Origin: Solanum dulcamara
Taxonomy: Eukaryota > Streptophyta > Magnoliopsida > Solanales > Solanaceae
Length of the DNA stretch: 64,000 nt
NCBI RefSeq assembly: GCF_947179165.1
Contig: NC_077240.1
Coordinates: forward strand, 54,832,001-54,896,000
Reading direction: 5' to 3'
Part shown: in pieces, positions 34,989 to 47,897 of the stretch
Layout: every line of letters starts with the position of its first letter
Numbering within the stretch: the first letter of the stretch is position 1
Notes under the pieces: generated by a model
What the model saw: only the letters and a program-made list of their open reading frames with translations
Database searches by the model: none
What the model was told of the DNA's origin: nothing
Position numbers and translations under genes: made by a program

Positions 34989-37900
34989 TGTCACGACCCA
35001 ACCCCATAGGCCGCGACTAGGGTCCGACCTGGACCTCCGTATACAGATTTATCAGTTATGGTCAAGCCGAATTATAGACACGTAATGCATATAACTAATA
35101 AGTGTATTCAAACTAGACAAAAAACAACATGACACGTACATGAGAACCCCCATAGGTCATAGCATTTTATATATTTGTAGCCTCTTTCTTTTGTATCATA
35201 ACATGAAAGGGCACGCAAGCCGACAAGGCTGTAATAACATAATAACACATACCATTCATCATATAGACTAAGCTAGACCAAACTGACATACACAACCCAC
35301 ATATATATGCCTGCACACGTCTAAAAATATTAATGACGACATATGGTGGGACAGGGCCCCCGCCGTTCCCCTAAATAAACAGAACCAATTATATAAATAA
35401 ATGGCCAGTGACAAAAAATAGGCTTCGATACAATGGAGCCTCTTCCAACTGAGTTGAACAAAATCCTAAGCTGACGGACTCCCAAAACCTGTATCTGTAC
35501 CTACGGGCATGAAACGCAGCCCCGCGAAGAAAGAGGGTCAGTACGACATATGTACTGAGTATATAAAACCTAACATAATACAACTGAAAGCATATCTGAA
35601 ATAGAGAAGCAGGGGGTAAAATATCAAATCAGAAACCTATACCCGTACTCTGTGAATAATAAAAACATGCATGCTCAAATCATACAATATAGCCGGCCCT
35701 GTCAGGGATCTGGGGAATCATATCTGTAGGACCATCATAGGCCCGACACCATCACACCTTATTACAACACATCATCATATATATACATATGTACCCGGCC
35801 CTATAGTGAGGGACTCGGTGAGTTTTTCATGTCATTGCATTATCATGTCCTCGTATAGTGTATCCAGCCCTTTAGTGAGGGACTGAGTGGATAATGCTGT
35901 GAACTATGCATGAGAACATACCCTGGCCTAGGACTCAGTGATAGAAGGGTTACAGTATTCATGAGTAGAGTAGTGAGTAACTATAAGCAATTTAAATCAT
36001 CATCAGAGACTCAATAGAATAAGAAAGTTAAGCTTTTGCCTAAGGATCCGAGTAGTAGTGTAGTCATCTCGAGTACCCTCTAAATTCCATTATGGGCTAT
36101 ACCAATTGTAACCTCGGGGACCCTAGACAGGTACCAATGTAAGGCCAAGTCGCTCATGGAATCAGAAACACTTGTTATTATATAGTCTTTAAGACTTGGA
36201 GCCTGTACATTTGGTACCTCTTTAACATATAGAAGTTTCCATGGAAATATCTCAACTACTATAGGATTTCAATATTCAGAAGTAAATAAGAGATGCTTAA
36301 GAATGGGATTACCCCAGAGCTCATATCAATTTAACTACAACTAGGACATGCCAAAAAAGAAAGAGAATAAGCTTAGTGTGTACATCCCTTCATGTGGTCA
36401 TAATGTATATATTTCATACCCAGCCCATCCTGGGGCTTGGTAAATAACCATGGCATCATAATATCATTTTCATGCCAAGTACATATCAAGAGAAAGGATA
36501 TATAGCTTTCCACACACTACTTTTTAACACGTAGAAGCCTTGACAGGCGATACGCAATTTTTGCAGGGGTTCCAATACCAAGCAGTGGACAGGGGTTATG
36601 AGGCATACTTGGAGTTATGGGAATGGAATTATCCCCATATTTCACATATAATTCACTTACGGCTAAGACATGCCAAAAGGAAACAAAGATAGCTTTACAT
36701 ACCTCTTACGAGTTACTCTTTATCATGTTCTCCTCGTCGTCCTTTGAACCTATTCAACAAGGAAGCAATATGAATATCAAACATCCTTGAATTTTCATCA
36801 TCTTAAGTTGCACACGAGTATTCATAGAAATCATTTCCTCGTTCGTGTTCTCGACTAGTTCTTTTGCTAGTTAAAGAGTTAATGAAAATCGGGTAGCACC
36901 TCCCCTATAACGTGCCCTATCCGAGTTTCCAATTACATCCCTACTTACTACAGCCAACCAAAAACAACAACCTTCAGCTCATATACACATAAAACATGGC
37001 AACACTACACAACATAAGCTTCAAACAACTTGCTTAACATTACGATACCAAAATAGGATTTCTAGTCTCTATCTTGTAAAACCTTTAACCATACAAAGAG
37101 GAGGATCGTGTGGATGAAACCACCAGATACCACACCTATTTTAGAATACCTTTAGTCCATGCAATAAACCACCATACACCTGCACCAGAACCTCACACGC
37201 ATAATGTCTCACTTCGACTATAATTTAACTATAACAACTCCAATTTAGTTTGTTTCTAATGTCGAGCATTTCTATGACATTCTTACACTTCCAGTAGCAT
37301 ACAATGTGTATAATAAACCCTATAAAAATATTATAAACTTCAAATTGGAAGGAAAAACTTTACCTTACCCGAAATTGGCCAAAACTCGCCAAAACTTGCC
37401 TCGGAGATTTCTTGACGTGCTGAAATGAAGTGGACTATTTGTGCAATTTACTTGCTGCCTCAAATTGTGATTTTAGATTATTAAACATAATTATGTAACC
37501 GTGGTATACCTCAAATAATTAATTTACGGAACAAAATTGGGCCTTACCCTTTTCTTGGAACCAAACCCGTATCTCCCTTTTCTTGCTCTTCAAGTTTTTT
37601 CTTCAACTTTCTCTTGTTTGTTCCAACTGTAAAGCTGAAGATATGGTTACTTAGGCATCATAATATACATATATACATCTCCACGTGGTTGAGGAACACC
37701 GTAGATAATTAATTCACGGAGAAAAAGTAGAGAGCTTACCTTGAATTCTTCTAAGTCGTAGCTAGTCTCTCTTTCTCTCACGTTTTCTCTCTTTGTTCTT
37801 GGCTGAATCTTGGATAAAGAATGAAGTACTTAGTCACATAACATACATATATATGTTGGCTGAGGAGGTGACACATGTCATCCCCATAGGGTGACACGTG

Positions 37901-38409
37901 TCCAGTCCCTATTGGGCCACTGATCCATGCCTTGCCTCCTAGGCTACCACGTGTCCTTGTGGGTCCCACCCCCTAAGAAGGTGGGTCACCTACTTGACCC
38001 CAAGAAGGTGGGTCACCTGATTCCACATGGAACCTTCCCATGCTACCACGTGGCGCCTCCTCTTGCTGCCATATATCATTCTCCCCTCTTCCTCATAGGT
38101 TCATAATCTCGTCTCATTTCAAGAACCTATGTAATCCTTGCCACATAATCTTGGTATTTACTCAAGTAACTTAAGTATGTAAGACTCCTAAGTTAGTAGC
38201 TTATGTAGGTAAATCGAGTCCTACGACTCATTACTTGGCGTCTAACTCCTTCCAACTTCTCATGACCCTAGTTCCAACCTTCCCTACCATAGGGTATCAC
38301 ATTCTTCCTTCCTTAAAGTCATTTGATGGTGTCGTAGATTATCCGGCTCACATAATAACTTCTAAGAAGCTTAGGAGACATTCCGAGCTTAAGAGTGTGG
38401 GGTGTAACA
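34989..38409 (-). mobile_element. Solo LTR S3 (minus strand, 3,421 bp)
   Basis: It begins TGTCACGACCCAACCCC and ends GGGGTGTAACA. Flanks are AAAAG (34984-34988) and AAAAT (38410-38414), a target duplication with one change. It contains the perfect stem-loop (35538-35558) and the CCCGGCCC minisatellite near 35690-35950. Two leader/donor regions are present on the minus strand (near 37550 and 37738). Confidence 0.83.
35538..35558 (-). promoter_or_regulatory. LTR stem-loop of S3
   Basis: TCAGTAC, loop GACATAT, GTACTGA: perfect 7-bp stem in a minus-strand LTR. Confidence 0.65.
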
Positions 38410-38804
38410 AAAATGTACTTGATCTGGCGCTTGTCTAGATTTTTGAATAATAGCTCATTTTGATAATTCTATCGAGTCTCAAATATAATTTAAATTGCAT
38501 GTAGTTTCTCACTACTCTACTCGTGGATGCCTCAATGCTACCTTCACTGAGCTCGGTCCAGGAGATACATGATCGTGCGTACTTCTCTGCCTTATTTACC
38601 ATGCCCAGACGTGATGAGGTAGGTACGCCCTGTACATGAGTTGTGGAGTTATGTTGTGCCATGTACACATATATTGATGTCTGATGATATGATATGATAT
38701 GATATGGCCATCTGATATGATATGATATGTTAATGAGATATTTCCTACTTTGGAGTTATGTTATGCTATGGTGCCGATGATAGGATGGCGATCATATTTT
38801 GTTC
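38410..38804 (+). mobile_element. 3' LTR of X, segment 3
   Basis: This is collinear with 51040-51200 of D's LTR at first (TTTCTCACTACTCTACTCGTG), then diverges into a TGATA repeat near 38677-38732. It ends TGTTC (38800-38804) before S4. Confidence 0.75.
38677..38732. repeat. (TGATA)n short tandem repeat
   Basis: Two runs of TGATATGATATGATATG separated by GGCCATC. Confidence 0.85.
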
Positions 38805-41800
38805 TGTCACGACCCAACCCCGTAGGCCGTGACAGGTGTCTGAACTGGGCACTCACATATATACCTACTATCTGTAAGTAAATTTGTCCCCTGTTTAAGT
38901 TATCGCACATCAACAAGCAGGATAACATATAAACTGACGAGGCTTATCATAGGCACCACTATACATACATGCATATACAAACCATATACAACCCACATAC
39001 ATGTCCACAGACCTCTAAAAGTAAGAAAAGTAACATAAGGCGGGACAGGGCCCCCTCCATATCCGTAAACAAATAAATATATACATCGAAGGTTAATACC
39101 AAAACTAGGCTCCGGCACAATGGAGTGCTTCTGAACTGCTAAGTGGAACTTCTATGCTGACAGATCCCCAAAGTGTGTATCTGTACCTGCGGGTATGAAC
39201 ATAGCCTCCCAAACAAAGGGGGTCAGTACGACATATGTACTTAGTATGTAAAGCATAGACATCATAAGGAGATTACATTTGGCGTAGGGATGGAAGGGGC
39301 AAGTATAACATTTAACCATTTACCGTACTCGCATCGTATAAAAGAAAGTCATACATATTACCATCACGTATTGTGCCCGAACTATTAGGGGACTCGGTGT
39401 ACCATCTATATCATTTTGTCATCATAAGCACATACATATTATTAGCGCTGTAAAACATACAGCCCGAACCATGTATATAGTAAGTACATGTCAAGGAACG
39501 TACGGCTTGATCCACACATCGTATAATAATGCCAAGGAACATTCAGCCCGATCCACATATTATATAGTAATGCCGAAGAACATTCGGTCTAGTCCACATA
39601 TCATATAGTAATGACGAGGAACGTTCATCCCGATCTGCATATCATATAGTAATACCGAGGAATGTTCAGCCCGATCCACGTATCATATACCATACCCGGC
39701 CCTTTATAGGACTAGGTGTCACCATATCATCATATACCGTACCCGGCCCTTTATGGGACTTAGTGTCATAATCATCATATACCGTACTCGGCCCTATATG
39801 GGACTCGGTGTCATATGTATTATAGTATACACGAATCAAGTAGTGAGTAACCATATACAATCTAAATCATTATCAGAGACTCGACAATGTAAGTAGATTA
39901 AGCTATCGTCCGAGGACCAAAATAGTAGTGTAGCCATCTCGATGCCTTCTAAATTCCATTGAGCCTATATCACTTAGGATCTCGGGGACCCTAGACATGT
40001 ACTAAAGAAATACTAACAATTCATAGAATTAGGGATACCCGTTCTCACATAGTCCTTAGGACTAGGAGCTTATGCATCAAGTACTTCTCAACCTATGGAG
40101 TTCAAGGAAAGTAGTTCAACTTACTATAAGAGTTTGACATTCAGAAGTGAATAAGAGATACGGATTATATTTAGGACTTAAAAGTGGAGTTACCCCAGAG
40201 CTCATATCACATTTTACTTACAATTATGACATGCCAAAGGAAGAGAAAGAATAAGCTTTACCTAGTCTCTACTTTTCCTCAAGGAGTCATTATTTACATA
40301 TATCGTACCTGGCCCATCATAGGCTCAGTATCATAACTTTATTATTACATTACCTTACCATCATAGAAACACGCTTATGTCAAAGACATATCAAGAGGAA
40401 ATAAGGGTAGCTCTATGTACTTATGCCAAAACATGTAAAGAGAAAGGAGATAACTTCACATACTTACTACTCTCCATCATATAGAAGCCTTGAGAGGCAA
40501 TAACTCAACTAGTATAGGAATTCTACCATCGAGAAGTGAATAAGACTTATGATTCATACTTGGGGTTCTATGAATAGAATTATCCCCACATTTCTTATAT
40601 CAATCACTTAAGGCTAAGACATGCCAAAAGAAATGAAAGGGTAAGCTTCACATATCTCTTACGGATTACTCTTACACGTTCGCCTCGTCGTCTATTGAAC
40701 CTATTTAACATGAAAGTAATACTAAGTTAATGACCTTTCATTTTTCAATTTCCAACTATACACCCAAGTACTCATAGGAGTTATTTCCTTATCCATTACC
40801 CTCGACTAGTTTGTTACTAGTTCCGAATCTACCAAAAATCGGGCAGCATCTCCCCTATAACTTTAACATCTCTGAGATTTTAACTTGTCCACAATATCAA
40901 AAACCATACCACCAACAACAACCAGCATAATATTTACAAGTAAATCACTTAAATCTTACACAATACAAGCTCCAAAGAACTAGCTCCAAATTACGATACG
41001 AAAATAGAGTTTTTTTAATCTTTATTTTGCAAAATCTTTGACCATACCAAACGAAGAGTCGCGTGGCTGCAACCAGAAGTACCCACACCCTTTTTAAAAC
41101 ACTTTAAATACCTGTCACATGCAATCCAACCAGCTTCACCCGCATCACCACAATGACAACCCACTACTCGACTTCGATTTAGCTATAACCACTTCAATTT
41201 AGTTTATTTCTAATGTCAAGCATCCTTATGCAATTTTTCCACTTCCAAAATTATTTAAGACATGTAATATACCTCATAAAAACATCATAAACTCCAATTT
41301 AAAAGGGAATCCCTTACCTTGCCTGAAACTTGTCAAAATTATCAAAACTTCCCTTGAAAGTTCCTTTAACGCACTTAAAATTTCGTGGCTGTTTGCTAAC
41401 GTTTTGGGCTGCTAAAACCCATAAATTTTCATTACTAACACCTTCATAAAATCTTGGTACACCCTAGATAATTAATTCACGAAGCAAAATCGAAGAACTC
41501 ACCTTTTTTTCCCCAAAGCCATAGCTCTCTCTATCTAGCTTCAAGTTTTCTCTTCTCTTCTTTTCTTGAATATTTTTTTGATAAAGATGAAGCTTAAAGG
41601 ATAAGGATGAATTAAATTCATCAAACATATATATATATAGGCCACCTTAGGGGGGTGACACGTGTGAACCCCTAAGTGGTGAAACATGTCAAGCCCTAAG
41701 TGGTGACACGTGTCAAGCCCTCATTGGGCCAACACATCCCTTCCTCCAATCACGGGATGCCACGTAGAATGTGGGGTCCAACCCTTTTTGCTCCAAATGC

Positions 41801-42331
41801 TGCCATATGGCACTCCCAGCTGCTGCCATGTGGCAATCTCCCATGCTGCCACGTGGCAATCTCCCATGCTGCCACGTGGCACTTTCTTTTCCCCCTCGTG
41901 GGTTCGTAATCTCCTCTTCTTGTATGAGCCTATGTAATCCTTGCTACTTAAGCTTTTTATGTACTCCAGTAGCTTAATTATGGAAGATTTCCAAGTTGGA
42001 AGGCTATGTAAATAAGTCGAGTCTTACGACTCATTATTTTGTCTCCAACTTCTTTTGGATTCTTCGAACTCTATTTCCAATTTTCTCTACTATGGGGTAT
42101 CACATTCTTCTTTCCTTAGAGTTTTTTTATAGCATTATAGATTATCCGACTCACATGGTAACTCTTAAGAAGCTTATAGTTCTTAAGAAGTCTTAATAAG
42201 CTTTAAGAAGCTTTAAGAAACTTTAGGGAACCTTAAGAAATTTAAGAGGCTTACGATCCTTCCAAGAAACTTAAGATCCTTTCAAGAGACTTAAGAACGC
42301 GTTCCAAGGTATTAAATTATGGGGTGTAACA
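38805..42331 (-). mobile_element. Solo LTR S4 (minus strand, 3,527 bp)
   Basis: It starts TGTCACGACCC and ends GGGGTGTAACA, flanked by perfect TGTTC copies (38800-38804 and 42332-42336). It holds both minisatellite types next to each other (39455-39830), the stem-loop at 39233-39253, and a U3 rich in GCCACGTGGCA motifs (41820-41885), where short frames such as 41700-41977 are by-products. Confidence 0.88.
39455..39830 (-). repeat. Composite minisatellite in S4
   Basis: Five to six copies of a GCCCGATCCACATATCATATAGTAATGCCGAGGAAC-type unit of about 40 bp are followed without a break by three copies of a CCCGGCCCTTTATAGGACT-type unit. In other LTRs usually only one of the two types is found. 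Confidence 0.8.
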
Positions 42332-42975
42332 TGTTCACCACGTCCCATAATAGGGTCGGATATGACATATGCTTTCCCACATGCATTATCGATGTTTGTG
42401 ATAAGTATTTTGATATTTTGGATATTTTGCTCATTTTCTGCACATTCTATTCTAGTTATGACTTTATTTATTACAGTACATGCTTTACATATTTAGTACA
42501 TTTTCCGTACTTACCCCCTTTCCTCGGTGGCTGCATTACATGCCTACAGGTATAGATGTTTGAGTTGTCGATCCGCTTGCTTAGGACATCCACTCTGCTG
42601 TTTAACAGCGCTTCTTTGTTCGGAGTCCATATTTTGGTACTGACCTTTCTGTAGCCTATATATGCATATGTTAGTTAGGGGTATGATGGTTCTCTTTCCT
42701 ATCATATGATTATGCTATCATTCTGTAGAGTTCTATATATATATTCTGTAGAGTTCTATATATATGTATCTGTGGGTTCTATATATGTTTTAGGATTTTG
42801 TGTTTCGTGATGGCCTTATCGACTTTCATAAGCTGCATCTATTTTCGTGCATAATCTAGTGACCTTAATTAATTTCTATATGTTTTTATTTTGCTAATAT
42901 GCTAATTTAAGCTAAGGGTACGTATGGGTGTCCAACTCAGGCATGAGTCGCGGCCTACGGGATTGGGTTGTGATA
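42332..42975 (+). mobile_element. 3' LTR of X, terminal segment
   Basis: It resumes after TGTTC with ACCACGTCCCATAATAGGG, passes a weak stem-loop at 42493-42513 (TTAGTAC / GTACTTA) and a CTGTAGAGTTCTATATATAT duplication near 42723-42765, and ends GGGTTGTGATA (CA decayed to TA) before TTTGG. Confidence 0.8.
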
Positions 42976-43566
42976 TTTGGATTCCATGTAATAGCTCGCA
43001 TGGTCTTAAATGTCAGTTATGGTCATTTTCCCATAAAATAAATATTTTAAAGGATATCTATATGATTGATTATGCATGCATTATATTATGTTTCATAACA
43101 CATAAATGTTGTAATGTTTCCTCAATGTTTATGCATGCTTACATACTTAGTACATTCAAAGTACTAACATATCCTCTTTTGCCTACATGATATCATCATG
43201 TAGGGACCGGTGCTCCTCCTCGTTCTCCTCTATTTCGTTTGAAGACTACTTTCGGTGAGTTCCCATGTTTCGCGAATAATACTCATTTATCTTTCTAGCT
43301 TATGATATGTTGAGATCTTTAGACACTTACTATGACATTTCTTTCTATTATGTTTGAGGTGAGCTAGGGACTTGTCTTAGCCCCGTTAAATCTAAAAGTT
43401 AGAGGTATTGTTGGGTATATGTAAGTTAAAGATTTACTATTATGATTTCTGCTTGTTTATTTATTGTCATTACCTATGAAAGGCTAAAAGAATGCTAAGA
43501 GGCTTGTTTAAGGTATTTTTGGGTTCCTCATTCGCCATGTCACGTCTAGGCCCTAGGCTTGGATCA
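42976..43566 (+). mobile_element. F2 LTR copy 2, right piece
   Basis: TTTGGATTCCATGTAATAGC onward is collinear with 24551-25119 of F2 copy 1. It includes the perfect stem-loop TTAGTAC/GTACTAA at 43147-43167 and ends in GGATCA at 43566. It is the continuation of 26651-26822 across element X. Confidence 0.82.
43147..43167 (+). promoter_or_regulatory. F2 LTR stem-loop TTAGTAC-N7-GTACTAA
   Basis: A perfect 7-bp stem. Relative to the long-LTR family, the second pair is T-A instead of C-G, with both sides changed, which keeps the stem. Confidence 0.65.
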
Positions 43567-43575
43567 TGAAAAACT

Positions 43576-43587
43576 TGGTATCATAGC
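43576..43587 (+). other. Primer-binding site of F2 copy 2
   Basis: TGGTATCATAGC, one mismatch to the tRNA-iMet site, 9 nt after the LTR end. Confidence 0.8.
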
Positions 43588-43789
43588 CTGAGGTTTTGAA
43601 TGGTCCTCAAAGTCTAATATACAGCGCCAAATAGGATTTTTTCATGGTTGTGAAGAGTGCCATAACTATTAATAGGAGACTATGGGACATTTAGGAAAGT
43701 TTTCACTTCTTTCAAATTCATGTCTTGCCTTAGAGTGTCCTAAGCTTTCCTTTAACTAACGACCCATTTTGTTTTCTCTAGATAATAAC

Positions 43790-44900
43790 TCGTGGAATAT
43801 CACCTCTACGAGCAAGGGTAGACGATGAGGACCAAGCTCCCCCGGTTCCCAATGCACCACATCATGAGGAAGGGGTAACCCATGCCGAGTTTCACAATAT
43901 CATTACTTTGTTGACTCAAGTCATAGCCAACCAAAGGCATCAAGGTGTTTTTTCTGCCCAAATGCAAAATCCGCCTCTAGGATTCAGGATTTCCAAAGGA
44001 TGAATCCGCTCGAGTTTGATAGTTCTAAACTAGATCAGGACCCTATGTAGTTCATTGATGAGGTGTACTGGATTGTGGCTATCTTAAGTGTGCCATCGAA
44101 TGAGAAGGCCGAGCTAGTATCCTATCAACTCAAACGTGTGTCTTTAGTTTCGTCCGAATAATGGGTTTTTGAGAAGGAAGAAGAAATAAGGCTGATAGGA
44201 TGGGAAGAGTTCAAAGGTTCCTTCCTAGACTGCTTCTTCCCATTGGAGCTAAGGGAGGCCAAAATCCAAGAGTTCATCAACCTCCATCAAGGGAGTATGC
44301 TTTCAATTTCACAAAGTTGTCAAAGTATGTTCCCTTCATGGTCTCCGACCCAGGAGCTAGGATGAGCAAGTTTATTTCCGGTGCTCAAGCTTGGTGTCCA
44401 AGGAGTGCAAAATGGCCATGTTGGTCAAGGAGATGGACATATCTCGATTAATGACTTATGTAGAACAAATTGAATAAGAGAAGCTGAGAGAGAGATCAAG
44501 AGGATTCAAAAATGCTAGAGTGGATGGTGGAGGGTTTAACCCTCAAAGGTCCGGTTATAATAACAATGAAAAAGGCCAAGGTGGGCAATAGTTTGTGGGA
44601 AAATGTTCTACCAATACTCCTCCTCCAAGGTTCAACAAGGGAAAGGGTGCTAAACCAATGGTTCCAAAAGACAATGTTGTTGCTCAAACTTTCTCTGCTT
44701 GCAAAAAGTGTGGAAGGACTCATAAAGAGGAATGCTTAGCCGGCTCCAATGCATGCTTTAAGTGTGGCAAGCTGGATCACCATACTAGCTATTATAGAGA
44801 TGGTGATGGTAGGCCTCAAGGCCAAATTCCTTATGGTCAACAAGCCCAAGGAGGTGTCCAACATACCAACCGATTTTATGCCTTGTATGGGAGAGGAGAG
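43790..44900 (+). pseudogene. F2 gag with zinc knuckle, decayed
   Basis: It is collinear with the gag at 25332 but has lost the start ATG. The capsid-type region lies near 44000-44290 with several stops. The nucleocapsid region is readable in the 149-codon frame at 44595-45044: CKKCGRTHKEEC followed by CFKCGKLDHHTSYYRD. In the second knuckle (CX2CX4HX4C) the last Cys reads Tyr. The end EDAPNVITGML is the usual gag-protease boundary of this gypsy type. Frames differ along the region, so the protein cannot be made. Confidence 0.85.
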
Positions 44901-44906
44901 GTTGAG

Positions 44907-45250
44907 GACGCACCTAATGTCATTACTGGTATGTTAAGGGTTTTGCTTTTGATGTGTTTGCACTATTACATCCGAGTGCAAATTTATCATTTGTTACTCA
45001 ATTCCTTGCTAATAGGTTTGATGTGTCACCTAAAATATTATTAGAGCCTTATTTGGTGTCTACCCTTATTTGTGAGTCATTTATTGCTAGAAAGTTCTAT
45101 AAGGGTTATCCCATGGCTATCTTGCATAAAGTTATTCCTTTTGATCTCATTGAGCTTGATATGGTAGATTTCGATGTCAATCTTGGAATGGATTGGTTAC
45201 ATGCATTTTATGCTTCCATAGATTGTAAAAGTCATCGAGTCAAGTTCTAA
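44907..45250 (+). pseudogene. F2 retroviral-type aspartic protease, inactive
   Basis: The frame at 44954-45250 carries NLSFVTQFLANRF and later NLGMDWLHAFYASIDC, matching the gypsy protease (usual pattern D.GA..SF.S...A, then GMDWL....A.IDC). The catalytic Asp-Ser/Pro-Gly triad reads HPS here, so the active site is gone. It lies in a different frame from the gag upstream. Confidence 0.8.
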
Positions 45251-45379
45251 TTTCTAAATGAGTTTGTTATTGAATGGGAAGGTCATGATTCGGTGGTGAA
45301 GGGTAAGTTTATTTCTTATCATAAGGCCTAAAAATAATTTCTAAGGGTTGTATTTACCATATTATGAGGGTTACAGATG

Positions 45380-46340
45380 TCGACTCTGAAAGTCCTCCTC
45401 TTGAGTCGATTCCCATAATCAATGAGTTCCCCGATGTCTTTTTCGATGACCTTCTCGGTATCCCTCCCAAAAGGAAAGTTTATTTTGGTATCGATCTCCT
45501 CCTTGACACCCAACCTATCTCTATTCCTCCTTACTAGATAGCCCCGATAGAATTAAAAGAGTTGAAGGAATAATTAAAGGACTTGTTAGAAAAGGGGTTC
45601 ATAAGACCAAGTATTTCGCCATGGGGGGCTCCTGTGTTATTTGTGAGAAAAAAGGATGGGCCGCTTCGAACGTGCATAGACTAACGACAATTAAATAAGA
45701 TGACCATTAAGAACAAGTACCCACTCCTTAGAATAGATGACTTATTTGATCAATTGCAAGGGGCAAGTCACTTCTCCAAGATCGACCTTCGGTCCAGCTA
45801 TCACCAACTACGGGTGAGGGAGTGTGACATTCCTAAAATGGCTTTCTGAACAAGGTGTGGTTACTTTGAATGTATGGTGATGAGTTTGGGTTGACGAATA
45901 TGCTGACGGCGTTCATGAACTTCATGAATTGGCTGTTCAAACCTTACCTTGATACTTTTATGGTGGTCTTCATTGATGATATTTTGATTTACTCTAGTGG
46001 TAAGGAAGAACATAAAAATCACTTCAGAGTTGTGCTTCAAATGTTGAGGGATAGGCAATTATTTGCAAAATTTAGTAAGTGTGAATTTTGGTTAAAAGAG
46101 GTGGCATTTCTTGGTCACGTAGTATCCGGTGATGGGATCAAGGTTGATCTTATGAAAATGGAGGCAGTAAAGAATTGTCCTAGACCATTGTCTACTTTAG
46201 ACATTAGGAGTTTCTTGGTTCTATCTGGGTACTACAGAAGGTTCTTTGAAGGATTTTCTTCCATCTCATCTTCTATGAGGAAATTGACCCAAAAGAAAGC
46301 TAAATTCATATGGACGGATGAGTGCCAGAAGAGTTTATAG
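45380..46340 (+). pseudogene. F2 reverse transcriptase, broken by stops
   Basis: The linker (FPDVFFDDLLGIPPKRKV) leads into RT motifs: [55 protein letters not shown] with the first catalytic Asp, and [11 protein letters not shown] with the catalytic FIDD. Stops occur after CID, after MAF, in the linker PPY* and elsewhere. The longest open stretch is 45870-46340, 156 codons. The motif order and the spelling ISPWGAPV and FIDD are those of plant Ty3/gypsy. Confidence 0.92.
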
Positions 46341-46822
46341 ACCTTGAAAGATCGACTTACCTCTGCTCCTATTTTGACTCTACCAGAAGGATTAGAAAGG
46401 TTTGTAGTTTATTGTGATGCTTCAAATATTGGTTTAGTTTGTGTCTTAATAAAAACGGCTAAGTCATAGCCTATGCTTCTAGACAATTAAAGGTGCATGA
46501 GTGTAACTACCCTACCCATGACCTTGAATTAGCGGTCATTGTTTTTTTTGTGAAGATTTATAGGCTTTACCTCTATGGGGTGCATGTGGATATGTATAAT
46601 GACCATAAAAGTCTTCAATATATGTTCACCCAAAAGGACCTTAATCTAAGTCAAAGGAGGTGGCTAGAACTTCTTAAGGACTATGATATGAGTGTGCACT
46701 ATCATCCGGGTAAAGACAATGTGGTTGCCGATGCACTTAGTAGAGTGTCTACGGGGAGTGTGGCCTATGTGGATGAATGGAAGAGGGAGTTAGTGAACGA
46801 TGTTCACCGTTGGTTAGATTAG
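46341..46822 (+). pseudogene. F2 RNase H, frameshifted
   Basis: After an in-frame stop at the RT end, FVVYCDASNIGLVCVL (RNase H first Asp) is followed by a frame change near 46450. The 109-codon frame from 46493 gives [28 protein letters not shown] and [14 protein letters not shown], the standard C-terminal RNase H motifs. Confidence 0.88.
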
Positions 46823-46989
46823 GGGTGAAGTTGTGTGGTACTAATGATGGTGGTATGGTTGTTCAAAATAGATCTGAATCCTTTTTGGTGGTGGATTTTA
46901 AATCAAAGCAAGATCTTGACCCGACATTTATCGAGTTAAAGAAGTTGGTAAAGGGAAAGAAGATAGATGTCTTTTTCCAAGGGGGATAT

Positions 46990-47737
46990 GGGGTGCTATA
47001 CTACCAAGGTCGGCTATGTGTTTTGGATGTTGATGACCTAAGGAGTTTGATCTTGATGGAGGCTCATAATTCTACATACTCCATTCATTCCGATTTGATG
47101 AAAATGTACCAGGACTTAAAAGAGTTGTATTGGTGGGGTAGCATGAAGAAGGACATAACAAGGTTCGTGTCTAAATGTCCAAATTTCTAACAAGTGAAGG
47201 CCGAACATCAAAGGCCGGATGGCCTAGCCCAAGACATTGAAATCCCTACTTGGAAGTAGAAAGATGTGAATATGGATTTTGTAGTGGGTTTGCCTCATAC
47301 CCGACAGCGTCATGATTTGATTTGGGTAATTATTGATAGAATGACTAAGTTGGCTCACTTTCTACCGGTTAAGACTTTCTATAGTGTCGAAGACTATGTC
47401 AAGTTGTATATTCGGGAGTTGGTGAGGTTACATGGTATGCCGTTATCTATTATTTCGGATCGTGGTTCCCAATTCACTTCTCACAGTTGGAGATCATATC
47501 AAAAGGGCCTCGGTGCTAAGGTAAAATTGAGCACCGCATTCCATCCTAAAACGTATAGGCAAGCATAAAGGAAGATTCAAACACTAGAGGTTATGTTAAG
47601 GCCTTATGTGTTGGAGTTTAAAGCAAATTGGGATGATCATCTACTACTCATCGAGTTTGCGAATAATAATAGTTACCACTCAAGTATTGACATGGCGTCG
47701 TTTGAGGCTTTGTATGGGAGACGTTGTAGATCTTTGG
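46990..47737 (+). pseudogene. F2 integrase, truncated
   Basis: The HHCC domain has two His (EAHNSTYSIHS) but the second Cys is lost (CPNF, then a stop at 47188). The core follows as NMDFVVGLPHTRQRHDLIWV with the first Asp and SIISDRGSQFTSHSWRS with the second. The catalytic Glu lies where a stop follows TYRQA at 47566. The frame resumes to FEALYGRRCRSL and ends at the LTR inserted at 47738. It is dead on several counts. Confidence 0.9.
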
Positions 47738-47897
47738 TGTCACGACCCAACCCCGTAGGTCGTGGCTGGGGTCCAACCTGGACACCCATATACATACCTA
47801 TCAGATGTAGTCAAGCTGAACTATGAACAATATGATAACTTACATAAGAACTCCAATGGTTCATAATATTTTCATATACATACATCTCTATTATTTA
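47738..47897 (-). mobile_element. Minus-strand LTR G, left piece
   Basis: TGTCACGACCCAACCCCGTAG starts inside the F2 integrase after TTTGG (47733-47737). After 160 bp it is interrupted by solo LTR S5 and resumes at 61685. Confidence 0.82.

Noticed and set aside
41700..41977. Cluster of 68-75-codon frames with CCHMALP/CCHVAIS repeats
   Set aside because: They are translations of the repeated GCTGCCACGTGGCA U3 motifs of S4, antisense to the LTR.
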